A DNA stretch of 64,000 nucleotides from assembly GCF_000150275.1 (NCBI RefSeq), contig NW_002060944.1, forward strand, positions 7,764,735-7,828,734, written 5' to 3'. The stretch comes from Trichoplax adhaerens. Taxonomy: Eukaryota > Placozoa > Uniplacotomia > Trichoplacea > Trichoplacidae. How positions within the stretch are numbered: the first letter of the stretch is position 1; the number at the start of each line of letters is the position of its first letter. A program made the translations under genes and the position numbers. Under the pieces are notes generated by a model. The model was not told where the DNA came from and did not search any database. It saw only the letters and a program-made list of their open reading frames with translations. Positions 36,352-48,919 of the stretch are shown one piece after another.

Positions 36352-39300
36352 AGAAGAAGAAGAAGAAGAGGACTCAGCCGATGATTCTGAAAGTGGGGAA
36401 GATGAAAATTATATGGATATCGATCAAAATTGTGAAGATTTATCTAAAGAAGACCTAGAAAGAGCTATTGAAAAGCTAGAAAAACAGCAGAAAGTGTATA
36501 AATTTAATCTTAGTAAAATACACACTACCCTTAAAGGTTTACTCCTTGGGCAAGATCGCTATCGACGACGATATTGGGTATTCCATAATATACAGGGTAT
36601 CTTAGTTGAAGGAATGTTAGAAATTGAACATGAAGATGTTGAGGTAGTCGACACAGAAACTGAATGTGAAGTTGCTAACATAAATGAAAATGTTGAACCT
36701 GTGACTGAAGTAGAAGACAGAAAGGAAGTTGCTACCGCGATTGATAACACGAAACATTCTACAGAATTAAAAGTTGATCCGAAGAAAGAGACTGTAAACA
36801 GAGCCAACAGTGATTGTGATACTAAACGTACCAATAAGATGAATTTGCAAAACCTTGAAAACATGCTTAAACAGAGAGAAGAAGAAGAAAAGCAGAAAAC
36901 TGAATTAGAAAATGGGCAAAATAAAGATGTGAACCCAGAAGATGAAAATGCTGTATTTCACTGGTTTGACTTATTACCCAGATTACCATGCACACGGGGT
37001 TCCATTGTTGCTCCTGTAAAAATAGAAAGTAAGTGTCAAGTTGAAGACGAGATTGAAACGAAAGTGCAAGAAAAATTAGCGAAGTTGCAAGCGCCGAGAA
37101 CAGCTGATCCAATCTTGAATGACAGTAATGTCGAAGACGAAATTGCGGTTGATATGTCGTTCTTGACGACGCTTACTCGTGAGGCTTTTGTTGAATTGTT
37201 GAAGCGTATCCCGGATCATAAGCGTCGAAAAGAGTTGCAAGATTTGCTAATTTTGCCATCTGCAAAAGAAATCAAGGGTATGGATTTAATTTACTAAGTA
37301 ATTTATTATAGTACCATAGTACTTCTTCTTATTGTAAACTAAAGTAGTAGTGAAACAGATGTTGATGTAACTTGATACATTTTTTGTATCAATTTCATAA
37401 CCATTAATTGCTAATGCTATCACTGTAAATTATGATATTCCAGCTGCAGTTGCGGCCAAATTAGGATTGGAGGAGAAAATGATAACTGTTGATGATTTAG
37501 AAAAACGAAAAGCGCAAAGTATTCCTAATTGTAAGCCTAAATTAGACGAATCGATTAAACGCGTCTATTTTCTATTTTTAAAAGCTATACCTTTCATTGC
37601 TTTAGATTTTCAAAATAAATGGTGGCATGTGAAAGACCTGAAAGAAATTAAAACCTTAATTAAGTCACTCAACCCTCGGTATGATTTATAGTGTCTATTT
37701 ACTACTCTCGCTTATGCTTTGCCATCGTAACTTTAGATTTTCTCAACTTGCTAATTTTAGCGGCGTAAGGGAGCGACAACTTATTAAATCATTGACGAAG
37801 TATAGCGAAAATTTTAACGATGTGGATGGTAACGCTGATGCAGGTAGCTTGTCAGCTTTAGAAATCATCGTCGTTATGAAAATGAAATTAATCTTCTATT
37901 ACTGTAGCACTTATTAATGCTTACATCTTTTGATGGACTCGTTATAAATTATAGCGATAGGACTGATTACGATTGATGGCGAAGACGATATGGAATGTAA
38001 TTATAGTCATGGAATCGAAGCAGAATTTCCTGAACAGAGGTTCAAAGCTGAGATTGCATTGTTACAGGAAATCGAAAATATGGAGGAGAAGGTGTCTTCG
38101 GCTAGCCTGCAAGTTAAGGTGATGATACATGCATTAAACATTCGACTTTGCTAAGATTAAACAAACTTCAGTAACATAATACTCTGATTTAGGGATGGAA
38201 AGCTCCATCAAAGGCATCCAAAAGTCTACGTTTTAATAATACTGGTTAGCTTTTAGCAGAGAAATAACCAATTGAATAAGCTTGCTTTTTATCACGCACT
38301 TTACTGTACTGATCATATGTTTATGTAATGCCTTCAGATGTTCAGCCCCTGGAAATAGCGCGAGAACGCTTGCAAGCTTTAGAAGCAGCGCTAGAAAGAC
38401 GCTACGTGAAACCGCCCCTAAAAGAAAGGTAAGATATGAACATCTGTAAAGTGCGGATATGTACTTGTATGATGGACATATATTAACGACATACTTTTTA
38501 AGTAGTAAAGCCAATAACCAGAGTAATAGCGGAAGTGTAAATGGTGATGAGCCAGTGGACGACAATAGTGAACGGTAATTGTAAAATCTATCAGTGTATG
38601 GATTTTAAGGATACTGATCTGCGATTACTAAATTTTATTTTTTAATTCTCATGATTCGTTGTAGGAGTGATAGTGGAAAATCTGATATCAGTCCAGGACT
38701 ACATAATTGGCGTGAAGCGGTCGTTTCTGCCACGTCTGCGGCACAATTAACGTTGTGTCAATTGCAACTCCATTCGTCGATAGCTTGGGAAAAATCTGTA
38801 ATGAAAGTTGTACGTTTTTCTATATCATAAGGCAGCAATGTCTTGCTAACAAAAGGCATATCTAATCTCATAAAGAATACTCTCATTACTTACAGTTTTG
38901 TCAGATTTGCCGGAAAGGTGACAACGAGTCGCTCTTATTGTTATGTGATAAGTGTGATTGTGGTACTCATACCTATTGTTGTACAGTAAGTTGTTATAGT
39001 TACTCTCAATTTAATAATTTGTAATCAATGATAGTGTGTTTAAGCGGATATTGACGGGTCTGTACCTTTAAACTAGCCAAAGTTAACGTCCGTTCCGGAA
39101 GGGGATTGGTTTTGCCCGAAATGTGCTAGCGAGGTATAATACTTGATATAGTTTATTTAGGTATGAAATAATTAAAAATGATATTAATGTGATTCACAAT
39201 TTCTTTTGTTTCTAGTGTGACAAAGATTACTGCTGTATTTGTGAGATCGATGACAACGAAAAAGCTATTGCTTGTGAAAGATGCAACTCTGTGTATCATT

Positions 39301-40241
39301 TGGCCTGTCTAGATCCTGTTATAAAACGGTATAATGATTTCATATTAGAGTTAGGTATGCCAAATTGTTATTTTATTAAATTTTGTCAATACCTTGGCTA
39401 CATATTGCAGATATCCGAAAACTGGTTGGTATTGTCGCGACTGTCGAAAGGTTGTAAATATAATATTTAAGTTAAAATCGTTCGTAATAACTATGGCTGA
39501 TTTATTTATCTATGTAGTTATAGCAGCATATAATGTAATGTCTATTGTAATATTATTTTTGACAGCGTATTTATAAGAGACAACCTAAGAAAGGATACGT
39601 TATGAATGAATCTGATATGGAGGATGAAGATAGTGATACGGAAGATAGCAAATTATCTACCAGAAATTTTGGCGTCTGTAGAATTATTTTAAATGAGTTA
39701 GAGCAACATGAAGATGGTTGGCCGTTTAATGAACCAGTTAGCGATAAAGATGTTAGTGAGGCGATAGCAGTATATAAAAATCTTCAATCTTGTTAGTTAA
39801 AAAGATACTTATTTTTTCGTAGTGTCCAACGTATCATGAAGTTATATCGAATCCAATGGACTTGCGTACAATGAAGAATAAATTGCGTGATTTGCAGTGA
39901 GTTTATTTACACTGTTAATTCTGTTAAGTTAAGGAATCACTGGAAAGTAAATTAACGCGATACATGCGTATGCATTTGTTTTAGGTATTCTTCACACAGT
40001 GATTTCCTTGTAGATATCGGTTTAATCTTTAGTAATTGCAAGTTATTTAACGAAGATGATTCTGAGGTATTGTAATTCACTGTACAGTAGTACATAGCCC
40101 TGGTTATAGCTTTATTTAGAAAAGAACTAAATTATTGTTTTTGCTTGCCGTACAATTTTCATTCTTAAGGTTGGTATAGCTGGTCAGAACTTATCGAAAT
40201 TTTTTGAAGAGCGCTGGGCTGAATTATGTAAAGATGTATAA
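28377..40241 (+). CDS. BAZ2: BAZ2A/BAZ2B orthologue (TAM/MBD, DDT, two PHD fingers, bromodomain)
   Basis: 23 exons join in phase to 1893 codons (human BAZ2A 1905): 28377-28449, 32497-33729, 33873-33936, 34022-34130, 34287-34379, 34489-34615, 34773-34865, 34968-37277, 37444-37678, 37737-37843, 37955-38118, 38193-38244, 38338-38428, 38503-38574, 38665-38809, 38896-38985, 39077-39133, 39216-39328, 39411-39450, 39566-39751, 39823-39896, 39985-40066 and 40170-40241. In order: a Ser-rich N-terminus, a long Asp/Glu tract (about 33040-33600), the TAM/MBD domain (WRRQTRLRRVGRNLRGDVYY), a basic coiled coil, a DDT domain (NCFADMLLVIQFIQTFAEPL), a 69-residue poly-Glu run, WHIM-type motifs, PHD1 (CQICRKGDNESLLLLCDKC), a second PHD (CCICEIDDNEKAIACERC) and a bromodomain (FNEDDSE). 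BAZ2 proteins are nuclear subunits of ISWI remodellers (NoRC type). The second PHD finger is absent from human BAZ2A/B. Intron 1 is about 4 kb and repeat-rich. The first exon fits in phase, but extra small exons inside intron 1 cannot be excluded. Confidence 0.93.
29222..29234. repeat. Homopolymer C13 tract
   Basis: Thirteen consecutive C residues inside BAZ2 intron 1, striking in such AT-rich DNA. It may be a real G-tract on the other strand or an assembly-sensitive homopolymer. Confidence 0.9.
29471..30062. repeat. Tandem repeat array, unit about 170 bp, in BAZ2 intron 1
   Basis: Units begin ATTAGCACGTTAAAATAGGG (or close variants) at 29471, 29640, 29861 and 30031. Spacings are about 170, 220 and 170; the longer second unit has an extra internal copy of the ACACTAGTTxxATCGTGTTGACG block. 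Copies share AATGACGTCGGATGTCGTTGG near their ends. The last copy is truncated. The block contains TGACGTCG and TGACGTG strings that resemble CREB/ATF sites, so an enhancer role is possible but unproven. Confidence 0.9.
36164..36370 (+). repeat. GAA/GAG repeat encoding 69 consecutive glutamates
   Basis: Every codon from 36164 to 36370 is GAA or GAG, in the BAZ2 frame, between VEDVE-type acidic sequence and DSADDSESGED. Rare GAG interruptions break an otherwise pure trinucleotide array, so the length is probably polymorphic. It lies between the DDT/WHIM region and the PHD fingers and would form a long charged, possibly helical linker. Confidence 0.95.
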
Positions 40242-41769
40242 TAGTATTACAGCAAAGGATGACACGATGACATAACATGCGATAATGATAGTACTAGCCA
40301 ATAATAACTATAAATGGTAAATCTGTGTGACAGCTTAAGCTAGAAAGCTGTACTTGGTATGATTTTGCCGTTTTTTACTTTAAATTTTACGGATAATAGT
40401 TCAAGCGTATTATTAATATGTTATTTTATTATAAACTACGTATTTGATGTTGCACTAATTGGATGAAGTTGTATTGTATTGTATATCAGCCGCAGTAGAA
40501 TTTGTGTAATCTGTATAATTGTAGCCATCTATTAATAGAGAATACGCTATTGCTGTATGTTCGCTTTACTAGTTTATCAAACCTTTTATTCTATAATTTG
40601 ATAATATCTATAATCCTGTCCGATATACGAAACGGCGAATAATTTATTAATGCGATTCATGTTTGTTTAAATCGAATGTGAAATGCAAGATTGTACCAAT
40701 TTTCTTGCTCTTAAAAATCCCTAAAAATATTTGACAAATTTTTTACAAGCAAGTCGAACAAGTCATATATGGTATATGGTTATTTCTAAAATTTCGCAAA
40801 CACCTTATGGTAACATAAAATACTGCTAATAGTTTAAACTGTTATCGTAGTAGCCAACAAAGGACTACTCTAGAGTAGCTTGCATAATCCCTTATGCTTT
40901 ATGATGATAGCTTGTGATAGTGGTTCACTTTTGATGGGTAATTATTATATTTGCAGTTGTGCTTGTTATGCGAAGTACGCGTATATTTGCTGGCTTTACC
41001 TACGACGTAGACTTTTCTTAGCGTACAGGAAATTATGCATAACTTATATCCGGTGTAATATTATTTGTATTTTCACCCGGATGTACGTATTTTCATCTAG
41101 TCATTTAAATCCTATCATTTGTGCAAGGTACGAAATTATAAAGTAGGAAGGATATTTCATTTTGTTCTTTTGTGTATAGTATTTTTTTGTTCTAACTCTT
41201 AAATTACTGTTATGGTGCACAAACGATTTCGTTATTGCTGTTGTATCATACAAGTCGTTAATCAAATCGAATTTGTTCTTTATGGTGCAGACGACTAAAA
41301 ATAAACATTTGGCCGTGACATATTTAATTATTGTACTGTAGCGAAGATATTGAACTAGTTGTATATACTACGCCTGCATACTGTACTGTATATTAAATTA
41401 AACTAAATACGATGTTAGCAATAGAGGCAAGGAAATCCTCATTTGCCGCGCACAGCAGTAAATTTTAATTATAACTCGAACATTTTTTCAATTCGATTAC
41501 TCTATATTTGTGTATCAGTTAAAAGAAAATCCTTTCATGATGATCAAAGTAAGTTTAGGCACAACTGGATATTCAGTGAACCTGCGTGTATGATTGATTG
41601 ACATATACTGTACAATGATGGACATCTCACAATTTTAAGTAGACGTCAGGGGTAAATTTATCACCATAAAAGAAAATGATAGCTACTAAAAGATAAGTTG
41701 AAGTTAAAAATTTATTGAAAATCGTGGCTACAGATTAGTAAGTTATTATTAACACTAGGATCATGATAG
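40242..41769. other. 3' intergenic region between convergent BAZ2 and BZW
   Basis: Non-coding AT-rich sequence carrying the 3' UTRs of two convergent genes. An ORF at 40880-41146 is Cys/Tyr-rich without family similarity and is probably spurious. One TACTGTAC motif occurs near 41380. Confidence 0.6.
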
Positions 41770-44722
41770 TTAATTCTCTTCATCTTCGGAATCTGATTCT
41801 GAAAAATATGAAGTAGAAAAATTTAAGAACTATTCTAGCGAAAAATGTAAGAGTAGAATCATAATGCAATGTAATAACCTTCTTCAGCATTTTTTAACCA
41901 TTCAACCATATCTTTCATCTGTTGTAAGAACACACTTTTCCCTTTCGGTGAATGCGCTTCGTTATACCATTTTAAAATGGTATCTTCACTTAGAACATCA
42001 GCTGAGGTAAAAATTAGTAACTAGTTTTAGTTGAGTTAAAAGTGCATAGTTATTCTCATTAATGTTTACCAAAGAATTGAACGATACCTTTATAGAAACG
42101 CAGCACGATTTTATGAAAAACTTTAAGGAAGTTCATGTTATCATAACAAAAGTCCTGTTATCAAATTTATGAGAATGGGGAAGATTAATCACAGATATCT
42201 ATCTATATTACAATTATTGTACTGTATAGTCAGTCTATTCAGTGTTTACATTTACCTGAACGCGGACAATAAGCGTTAACTCTGATCTTCCCTTCGTAGA
42301 AAATGCTTCGAATAACGGTGTGTAAGGCTATAAATAAGGAAACAATGCACAGTAGTCATGTAGTTATATCTGAGATCAATCAAACAGTTGTCAATAAGAG
42401 AAGATTTTGTTAATAAAATTACTCTCAAATGTCGCAAAGATTGCTCAGCAATCAAATCTTCTTTTTTACTCCATTCCATAGCTCCCATAACTGTATCCCA
42501 GATCTGTGCGGATAAGATAGTACGATATTCTATTAAAATTTTGTTGTAAATGCCACAACTAAATACGAAAAAATAACTAGAAATTTTATACCTTTCTAAT
42601 CACAGTGACATAAAAATGAATACTTACGATAACAACAACATTGTGTTCTTTAAGAGAGTATGATTTCATATCTTCTTTAGTGTTCGCTATCATCTACATG
42701 GCATTAAAATAACATATAGCAAATATTTTAAATAATGCGTCCCCAATGAAATAACTCTACTACGCCACAAATACTAGATAGCTATAAATTACGCACTTCT
42801 TTAACATTTGACCCACTTTCCATTTGTTCTTGTAAATTCTTTTGCAACTTCTTCTTTGATACCGCAATTTGACGATGGCGCTATCAAGTAGATTTAATTT
42901 AAGCAGTAAGTGAATAAAGAAATCTAATAATACGGTAACTAATTCTGCAAGGTATAGCAGAATTATTTAGATGTCTCTAATATCTGAGTATTACTTCAAA
43001 ATCAACAAGTTGTTCGAGTCCGACTCCATTAAAGTATCCTTCGAAATGCTCCATTGATCGTTTGTTGAACGGAAATAACTCCTGTAATTGAAAATTTAAA
43101 TTTTATAGGTGAAAAATAAAGGGAAGGAAAGAAATCTACTTACAAGCAATTTACTATCTTGGTGTGATTTTTTTAATGCCGAACTGATATTAGATATGTC
43201 TCTTTCTTTTAGCCATGAAGTAAACATTAACGTTGCAAATTCCAACGATAGGCCTGCAAAATGAAGGTACTATAGTTACAAGTATTATAGTTTCTTAAAT
43301 ATCAAATCTAATATAAATTAAATTCTTAACTTAAACCAGATACCAAGTTTAAAATTAAGCCCTATATGATAACTTACCATCTCGAACAAGAATATCATTG
43401 GTAAATAAGCTAGTAAAAACACTCGGTGTTACTATCCCTACGTTGTACAATTAAATAAACAATTATTACAATGGTTGCCTTTATTACGATGGTAAGTTAA
43501 ACAATAGTAATAATTCATGAATACTGTAGCACCGCAACCATGTCTAATTATAAGATAAGCAGAAAGGTTATACGCGTAAAGCCAAGCTTTACCATTAGCT
43601 AGAAGGTGTCCTGTTATGATGGCTAATTTTTTTCGTTGCGGTTCAGTAAAATTCTTGATAAAACCAATAACTTTGGTAGTCTCTTCTTCCAGACTCTTCT
43701 TTAGGTATAAGTAACGTCTTAATAACTTGTTGAATATCTGATAAAAATAAAACGCGAGTTAGTTTAAAATTATATTCTATCTGCCACATGATTTTATGAC
43801 AGATTCATTGCCATATCATCGTCATGTTTGTTAACGTACCTGGAGGAAAGCTCTTAATCCTTCATGGCTTTCTTCAGCTTCGAATACACAAATGTTTGTA
43901 TAGATCGAACCTTTCGATTTATCCCCTTCATCTTGTAGTGTACCACCGGGCGCTGCAAATTTAACAGTACAGAAATCAGGTATGAATATGATGACAGAAG
44001 ACGGCTACTTATTTAGATTTTTAAAATAATTAAACATACTATGCTTATATTATATCAAGATATGGTCATATTATTGACGACGATGTATATCAAGTATTAA
44101 GAATTACCTAGAACACCACCAGCAAATAAGATATCAAAAAGTGTTTCTGCATATCGTCGATAGTCTAATTTGCCGCCAGCACCATCCAGAAAACGTTCCA
44201 CCTGATCAAAGTCAGATTCGCATTCGTTTAGACCGGTAATTATAGCGTCGCGAAATGTACTAGGATCAAATTTCTCTTTTTCATCTGTAAATAGTGATAA
44301 AAGACATGACGAAGTTATTATTAAAATTTATACTATAAATTACCGAAAAATCGCGGAAAATTTATAAAATGAACCATTGATAACGTTATAGCCCCTGTAA
44401 CATTAGTGGATCAGTGCATATATCACGGGTCAAGTATGAATGTCAAATGTATGTATGCGTACATACATTTGACATTTATATTTCTATAAGTTGAAGAATA
44501 TTAATGTAATGAATGAGTATGCCAGTCACTGGTCCACCATGAAATCGTTAGTATATTCATATTTAACAGTATTGAAATTTAACGTACATTTATTCGCTAT
44601 CATACAGTTTAATCGTTAACTAGTGAAAATGATCAGTTATATATCCTGCATGTTTACTTGCCTCTTTTTCGTGCTTTAATGCGCACGCCCGTTAAGGAAG
44701 GTTTTGGTTGCTTCTGACTCAT
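41770..44722 (-). CDS. BZW2: Basic leucine zipper and W2 domain protein (BZW1/2, eIF5-mimic 5MP)
   Basis: Fourteen exons in transcript order: 44662-44722, 44108-44284, 43840-43952, 43593-43737, 43378-43431, 43144-43253, 42995-43081, 42797-42880, 42628-42693, 42423-42503, 42256-42327, 42088-42154, 41879-42001 and 41770-41798. They join in phase to 422 codons (human BZW1: 419). Landmarks are the start [76 protein letters not shown] sequence, [22 protein letters not shown] and the C-terminal W2 (eIF5C) motif [20 protein letters not shown] with the acidic [10 protein letters not shown] tail. 5MP proteins bind eIF2 and eIF3 and compete with eIF5, raising start-codon stringency. Intron 1 uses a GC donor (GAG|GCAAGT), since only that site gives the conserved RKRDEKEKF join. 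The symbol covers the pre-duplication BZW1/BZW2 gene. Confidence 0.95.
44439..44476. repeat. Perfect 17-bp inverted repeat with 4-nt loop (BZW intron 1)
   Basis: Left arm AATGTCAAATGTATGTA, loop TGCG, right arm TACATACATTTGACATT. The arms are exact complements, so the transcribed intron could form a strong hairpin. The surroundings show no transposase or target duplication. Confidence 0.92.
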
Positions 44723-45793
44723 AAACTAAGCTGACTTGAAAAAACAATCAAGAGTTAATATATCCAGAAGCTGCGATCACATTCAAAATAGTAATTTAGG
44801 CCACAGAATATCGATTACTATTTTCTTTGATGCATGTATAAATACACATATGCAACTTGTATGGTTTCGATTATTTGTTGTAGATAATTCAGAGACTCAG
44901 TAGAAGTTAATAAATTTATGTTGGAATATAAGAACACGTGCTCTATATTACACACTTATTGTACCTACTATAAATTGGTGTCGAATCAAGAGCGTAAAAT
45001 ATACCCTTAAGCCATATTAAACGTGGTTAAATTTTGTGCCCGTAGTATAAGAAAGGATCGCTTTTTAATTTGTAATATATCATGATAATTTTTTAAGATA
45101 CATTTTTGCTAATACACAAAGGTATTGAAGACATACTGTACAATGTATATTGATGGCAAAAGCATGCGAAGTACTGTAAATTGTTCGTTAGAAAAATGAT
45201 GACAGATTCATTTTGTTGATAATTTAAGTTAGGATTAGATACAGTAGGTGTCAAGACTTTCACAAATTGTCATAAGTTAGAAAGTAGAAAGTTTAAATAT
45301 TGGTCACCCTTGATATTGGCAAACGGAATTAGTTATTTGAACGACAGCATCTACTACGTTAGAGCATCGGAGAAGGTCACGAGGAGCATAACCCATTAAA
45401 AATAATTTTTAGCCTTATAGCAAGATCTGTCAAAATAGTTCAGAATTTGATTTCTAATTCATTTGCATAGTAATTTGTTTCAGATTCAAAGTTAGTTAAT
45501 TTATACAAACTGTACGAGCGCAACTACTGATAAAAGTGATTAGATGAAAGGAGGAGGTAATCAAATCCAATACTGTAGCCGAGTTTAGTATTGCAGTGAA
45601 CATCTTCAATTTTGTCAACGAAAAAATTAAAAATTTGCGTATGTACAGTATGTCTTTCTTAATTCTGCTAGCTTGAAATTGGTACAAGAGACTAAACTTT
45701 GAGTGCTAGCTCCGGTAGTAGACTGATAATAGCCTATAGGTAGTTTTGTTTCATCTAGTAACAATAATTAATTAGACAACCATTATACTGTAG

Positions 45794-46194
45794 TACAGCA
45801 TTGAAACTACTTTTATTACCCTAAAAAAACAGATCACTGCAGTCCGTGAACCGTGTAGTAATGTATTCTATGAGGATTCATTTGTATTTTCACAGAATTG
45901 AACACTGTACAGCTGAAAATTTTATTATTATTACAGCATTGAAACTACTTTTATTACCCTAAAAAAAACAGATCATTGCAGTCCGTGAACCGTGCAGTAA
46001 TGTGTTCTATGAGGATTCATTTGTATTTTCATAGAATTGAATACTGTACAGCTGAAAATTTTATTATTATTACAGCATTGAAACTACTTTTATTACCCTA
46101 AAAAAACAGATCACTGTAGTACTGTGTTCTATGAGGATTCATTTGTATTTTCATAGAATTGAATACTGTACAGTTGAAAATTTTATTATTATTG
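45794..46194. repeat. Tandem repeat, three copies of about 138 bp
   Basis: Copies start with TACAGCATTGAAACTACTTT at 45794, 45932 and 46071 and end with AAAATTTTATTATTATT. The third copy lacks about 19 bp around GCAGTCCGTGAACCG. Copies are more than 90% identical by eye, so expansion is recent. There is no ORF. Confidence 0.92.
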
Positions 46195-48119
46195 TTCAAT
46201 TTGGTGTTTATTCTGAATTACTTTTACCTGTCAAAAATCTTGAAGCTATTATTTAAAGTTACAGTTTTAACATTACAGTTAAAGTTTCGGGCAGCTTGAA
46301 AATTGATTCAATGTGCTCATAAACATATACGGAAAGATCAATGATGAGGGTAATGACTGCTTTCATCATTGTAGAAAGTAACATCGCTCATTCCTTTCAT
46401 GTTTCAAATAGTTGCAAATAATGACACAGAGATGATAGCATCCAAAATAACACTTTTCTTCAATAGTCTACTACCTGAATTTTTCTACAATCTATAGTTG
46501 AATAGGTCATTGCAATGCTCTTCCACGTTTACTTAGTTTACACGTATATCAATCTGCGGATGTAATTAGATTAGCATGATTTAGGAGTATAGTACCGTAA
46601 AATAACTACAATATCGAAACTATAGATCAAGATCGAATGGCATCATCCACTCATCTCTCATGTACACTGTGCAGTATGTGTCAATGAATAAACACCATTT
46701 CGATGCTATACTGAGTATGATGCCGACAGAAATAATGATGGCTGCTACATTGATCAATTTCTATCCATTGATCTTTCTGGTAGTCTAGCTCTGTTCAACA
46801 TGGAAACTACACGTGTTGATATGGGTACAATTGTCAAACAGTGATGGTGTTGTCACTACTGTAACGTCACTCTTGTATTGGTACCTTTACAGCTATAGTA
46901 TCAAATTTGCCAGGGTAGCCATCATCAAGTGCGCTGAATCGATCTTTATGGTGGGTTTAAAGTTGTAAGAGTAAATTATGACCATTTTACTAATTGTACG
47001 AGTTTAAAAAGAATTATTCTGGCAGTAATCAAGTGGCGAAGCTGATTTCATTTGGTGCTGTATTGGCTTTTTTTTTTAACAAGGAAAGGCGAGTTAGCAG
47101 TAAATCTACCAAAGGCAGACAGTTGGCTCTATTCCAGTCTATAGCGTGTGAGCGAGTTTCAACAGTCGCTAGCAAAGGCAATTTGGTTCTTGTTATGGAT
47201 AGTCATGCTTTGGAAAGAGTTGGATAAAGTAAGATAACGAAGGAATAAAGTGAAAACATGTTTTCTAATCCTTTACTACTACACACTACAGGATATTCTT
47301 GCACTTGTCCTATCGCGTCTACACTGTAAGCGATTTGATTTGGACATTTCACTGACGCTTGAAAGATGGAGAGTGAAAATAGTACGGATTTCATGGCATA
47401 AGTGAAGCCATTTTAGCGTATTTTTATCACTCAATCAGTATTTTAACTTTAAGTTTAGAAATTCAATGTAGAGCATACTCTCAATCCAACAAATTTAATG
47501 GATTACATTGGGTTGAACATTGGCTCAATGACAGTCCAAAAATTGCAAAAGAAAAATTTTACCTTTCTTCTTCTTGCACAAATCGGTCGGTACCAACGTA
47601 CTGTATGAAGTGAGTGATTGAGGATAGAAAGGCTTGGTGGTGTAGTCGTTGATAGGGTTCGTCTTTCACTGCACCGTGGTGTACTGACCGGTACTGTCGA
47701 GTGAAGTGTGGTGCAGCACACACAGTAGTGTGACGGTGCAGTACAGTACAGTACAGTACAATAGGCAATCTACAGTACACAAAGGACTACAGTGTATAGT
47801 CTACAGTACTCTGCTGTAGACTCTGCATGAACAGGGAACAGGAGTAACTGTACCATACTAACTACGGTATTTTACTACGAAGTTAACTGGCTAAGTACTG
47901 TATTGGTCAATAACCGGTATCCAACGGCTGACACTGGTATGATTGTGTTCTGATCGGATTCAATCTCACAGGATGGATGACTCACTAGACAAAAGAAGAA
48001 AGTCATTTCTATCCGATTACTACTGTGTACTACTGTCACACTACTACTGAGTGTGTAGTGTTCATAGAGGGTCTCTCGTGTGCACTTGCGCACTAAATGT
48101 GCACAAAGATTTGGACACA

Positions 48120-48145
48120 CGAGTTGTACTGTACAGTACAACTCG
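48120..48145. repeat. Perfect 26-bp palindrome
   Basis: The half-site CGAGTTGTACTGT is followed immediately by its exact reverse complement, with no loop. It contains the recurrent TGTACTGTACAGTACA core of the window's palindromic family. Confidence 0.92.
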
Positions 48146-48919
48146 TACAGTATGTAAAATCTTTGCTTCCCCTTGCTGTACTTACAGACTGTAATGTGTA
48201 TATGGGGAAATTCGTAGCTTTAGCTATGAACTGGACTATTCATGATTTGAAAAGTGTGTTGTGTTTTAAAATTGAAAAGTTCAGATTGGAGTAGTTCAAA
48301 CTCAAACGAATCGCTTGAATGAATGCAGTTGCACAGTATGATAGTATGGTGCACTGTGCTGAGTTTTGTTGGATAGATTTTATGGAGAGTATTGCTCCAT
48401 GATTGCAGTCGGGTTACCGCGATAACGTGTGGTAGTGACAGCATGCATGCAGACTCGAAACCAGTGTACTTTTGCCGTATTACAATCTCTACAGTATACT
48501 GTAATCATGATGAAAGCGAGATTACTTTTACTGCATTAAGTGAACGATCTCCTTTCTGCTAGTGCTGGATGACCAGCTCGGATAGAGGAGACAACTGCAA
48601 TTTTTCACATCAGGTTCCACCATTTGGCTTGGCAAGCGTGCTGCAGTTTCGCGCCATACTACAGCCTACGAGCAGCAATCACGTGCACGAGGCTTGAACC
48701 AGTACCATACCGTAATGAGTAAGTACTGTACTGTACAGTCTGCGCTAAATGCGCTGATTGTAGAGTGAAACTGAACTGACTGTGTCGCACTGAGTGACTG
48801 CACCTTCAGTTCAACTGGACTACTAGTTAGATCACATGATTCGATTCCAAGTGGACCAACTCGAGTCCGATATTCAAAGAGATCAGAGAGAGTTGATTTG
48901 ATTTCGTATCCATGATACA

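Larger units (their letters stand above)
44723..48919. other. Intergenic region between BZW and SPO16-like gene
   Basis: The left part must carry the BZW promoter. The rest holds a three-copy tandem repeat (45.8-46.2 kb) and many TACTGTAC palindromes (47.68-47.80, 48.12 and 48.72 kb). Two ORFs were inspected. One is at 46994-47227 (+). The other, at 47203-47394 (-), begins with a signal-peptide-like MKSVLFSLSIFQASVKC. Neither has domain similarity or a convincing exon chain. Confidence 0.5.

Noticed and set aside
40880..41146. Cys/Tyr-rich ORF after BAZ2
   Set aside because: It lies in the probable 3' UTR region and shows no family similarity.
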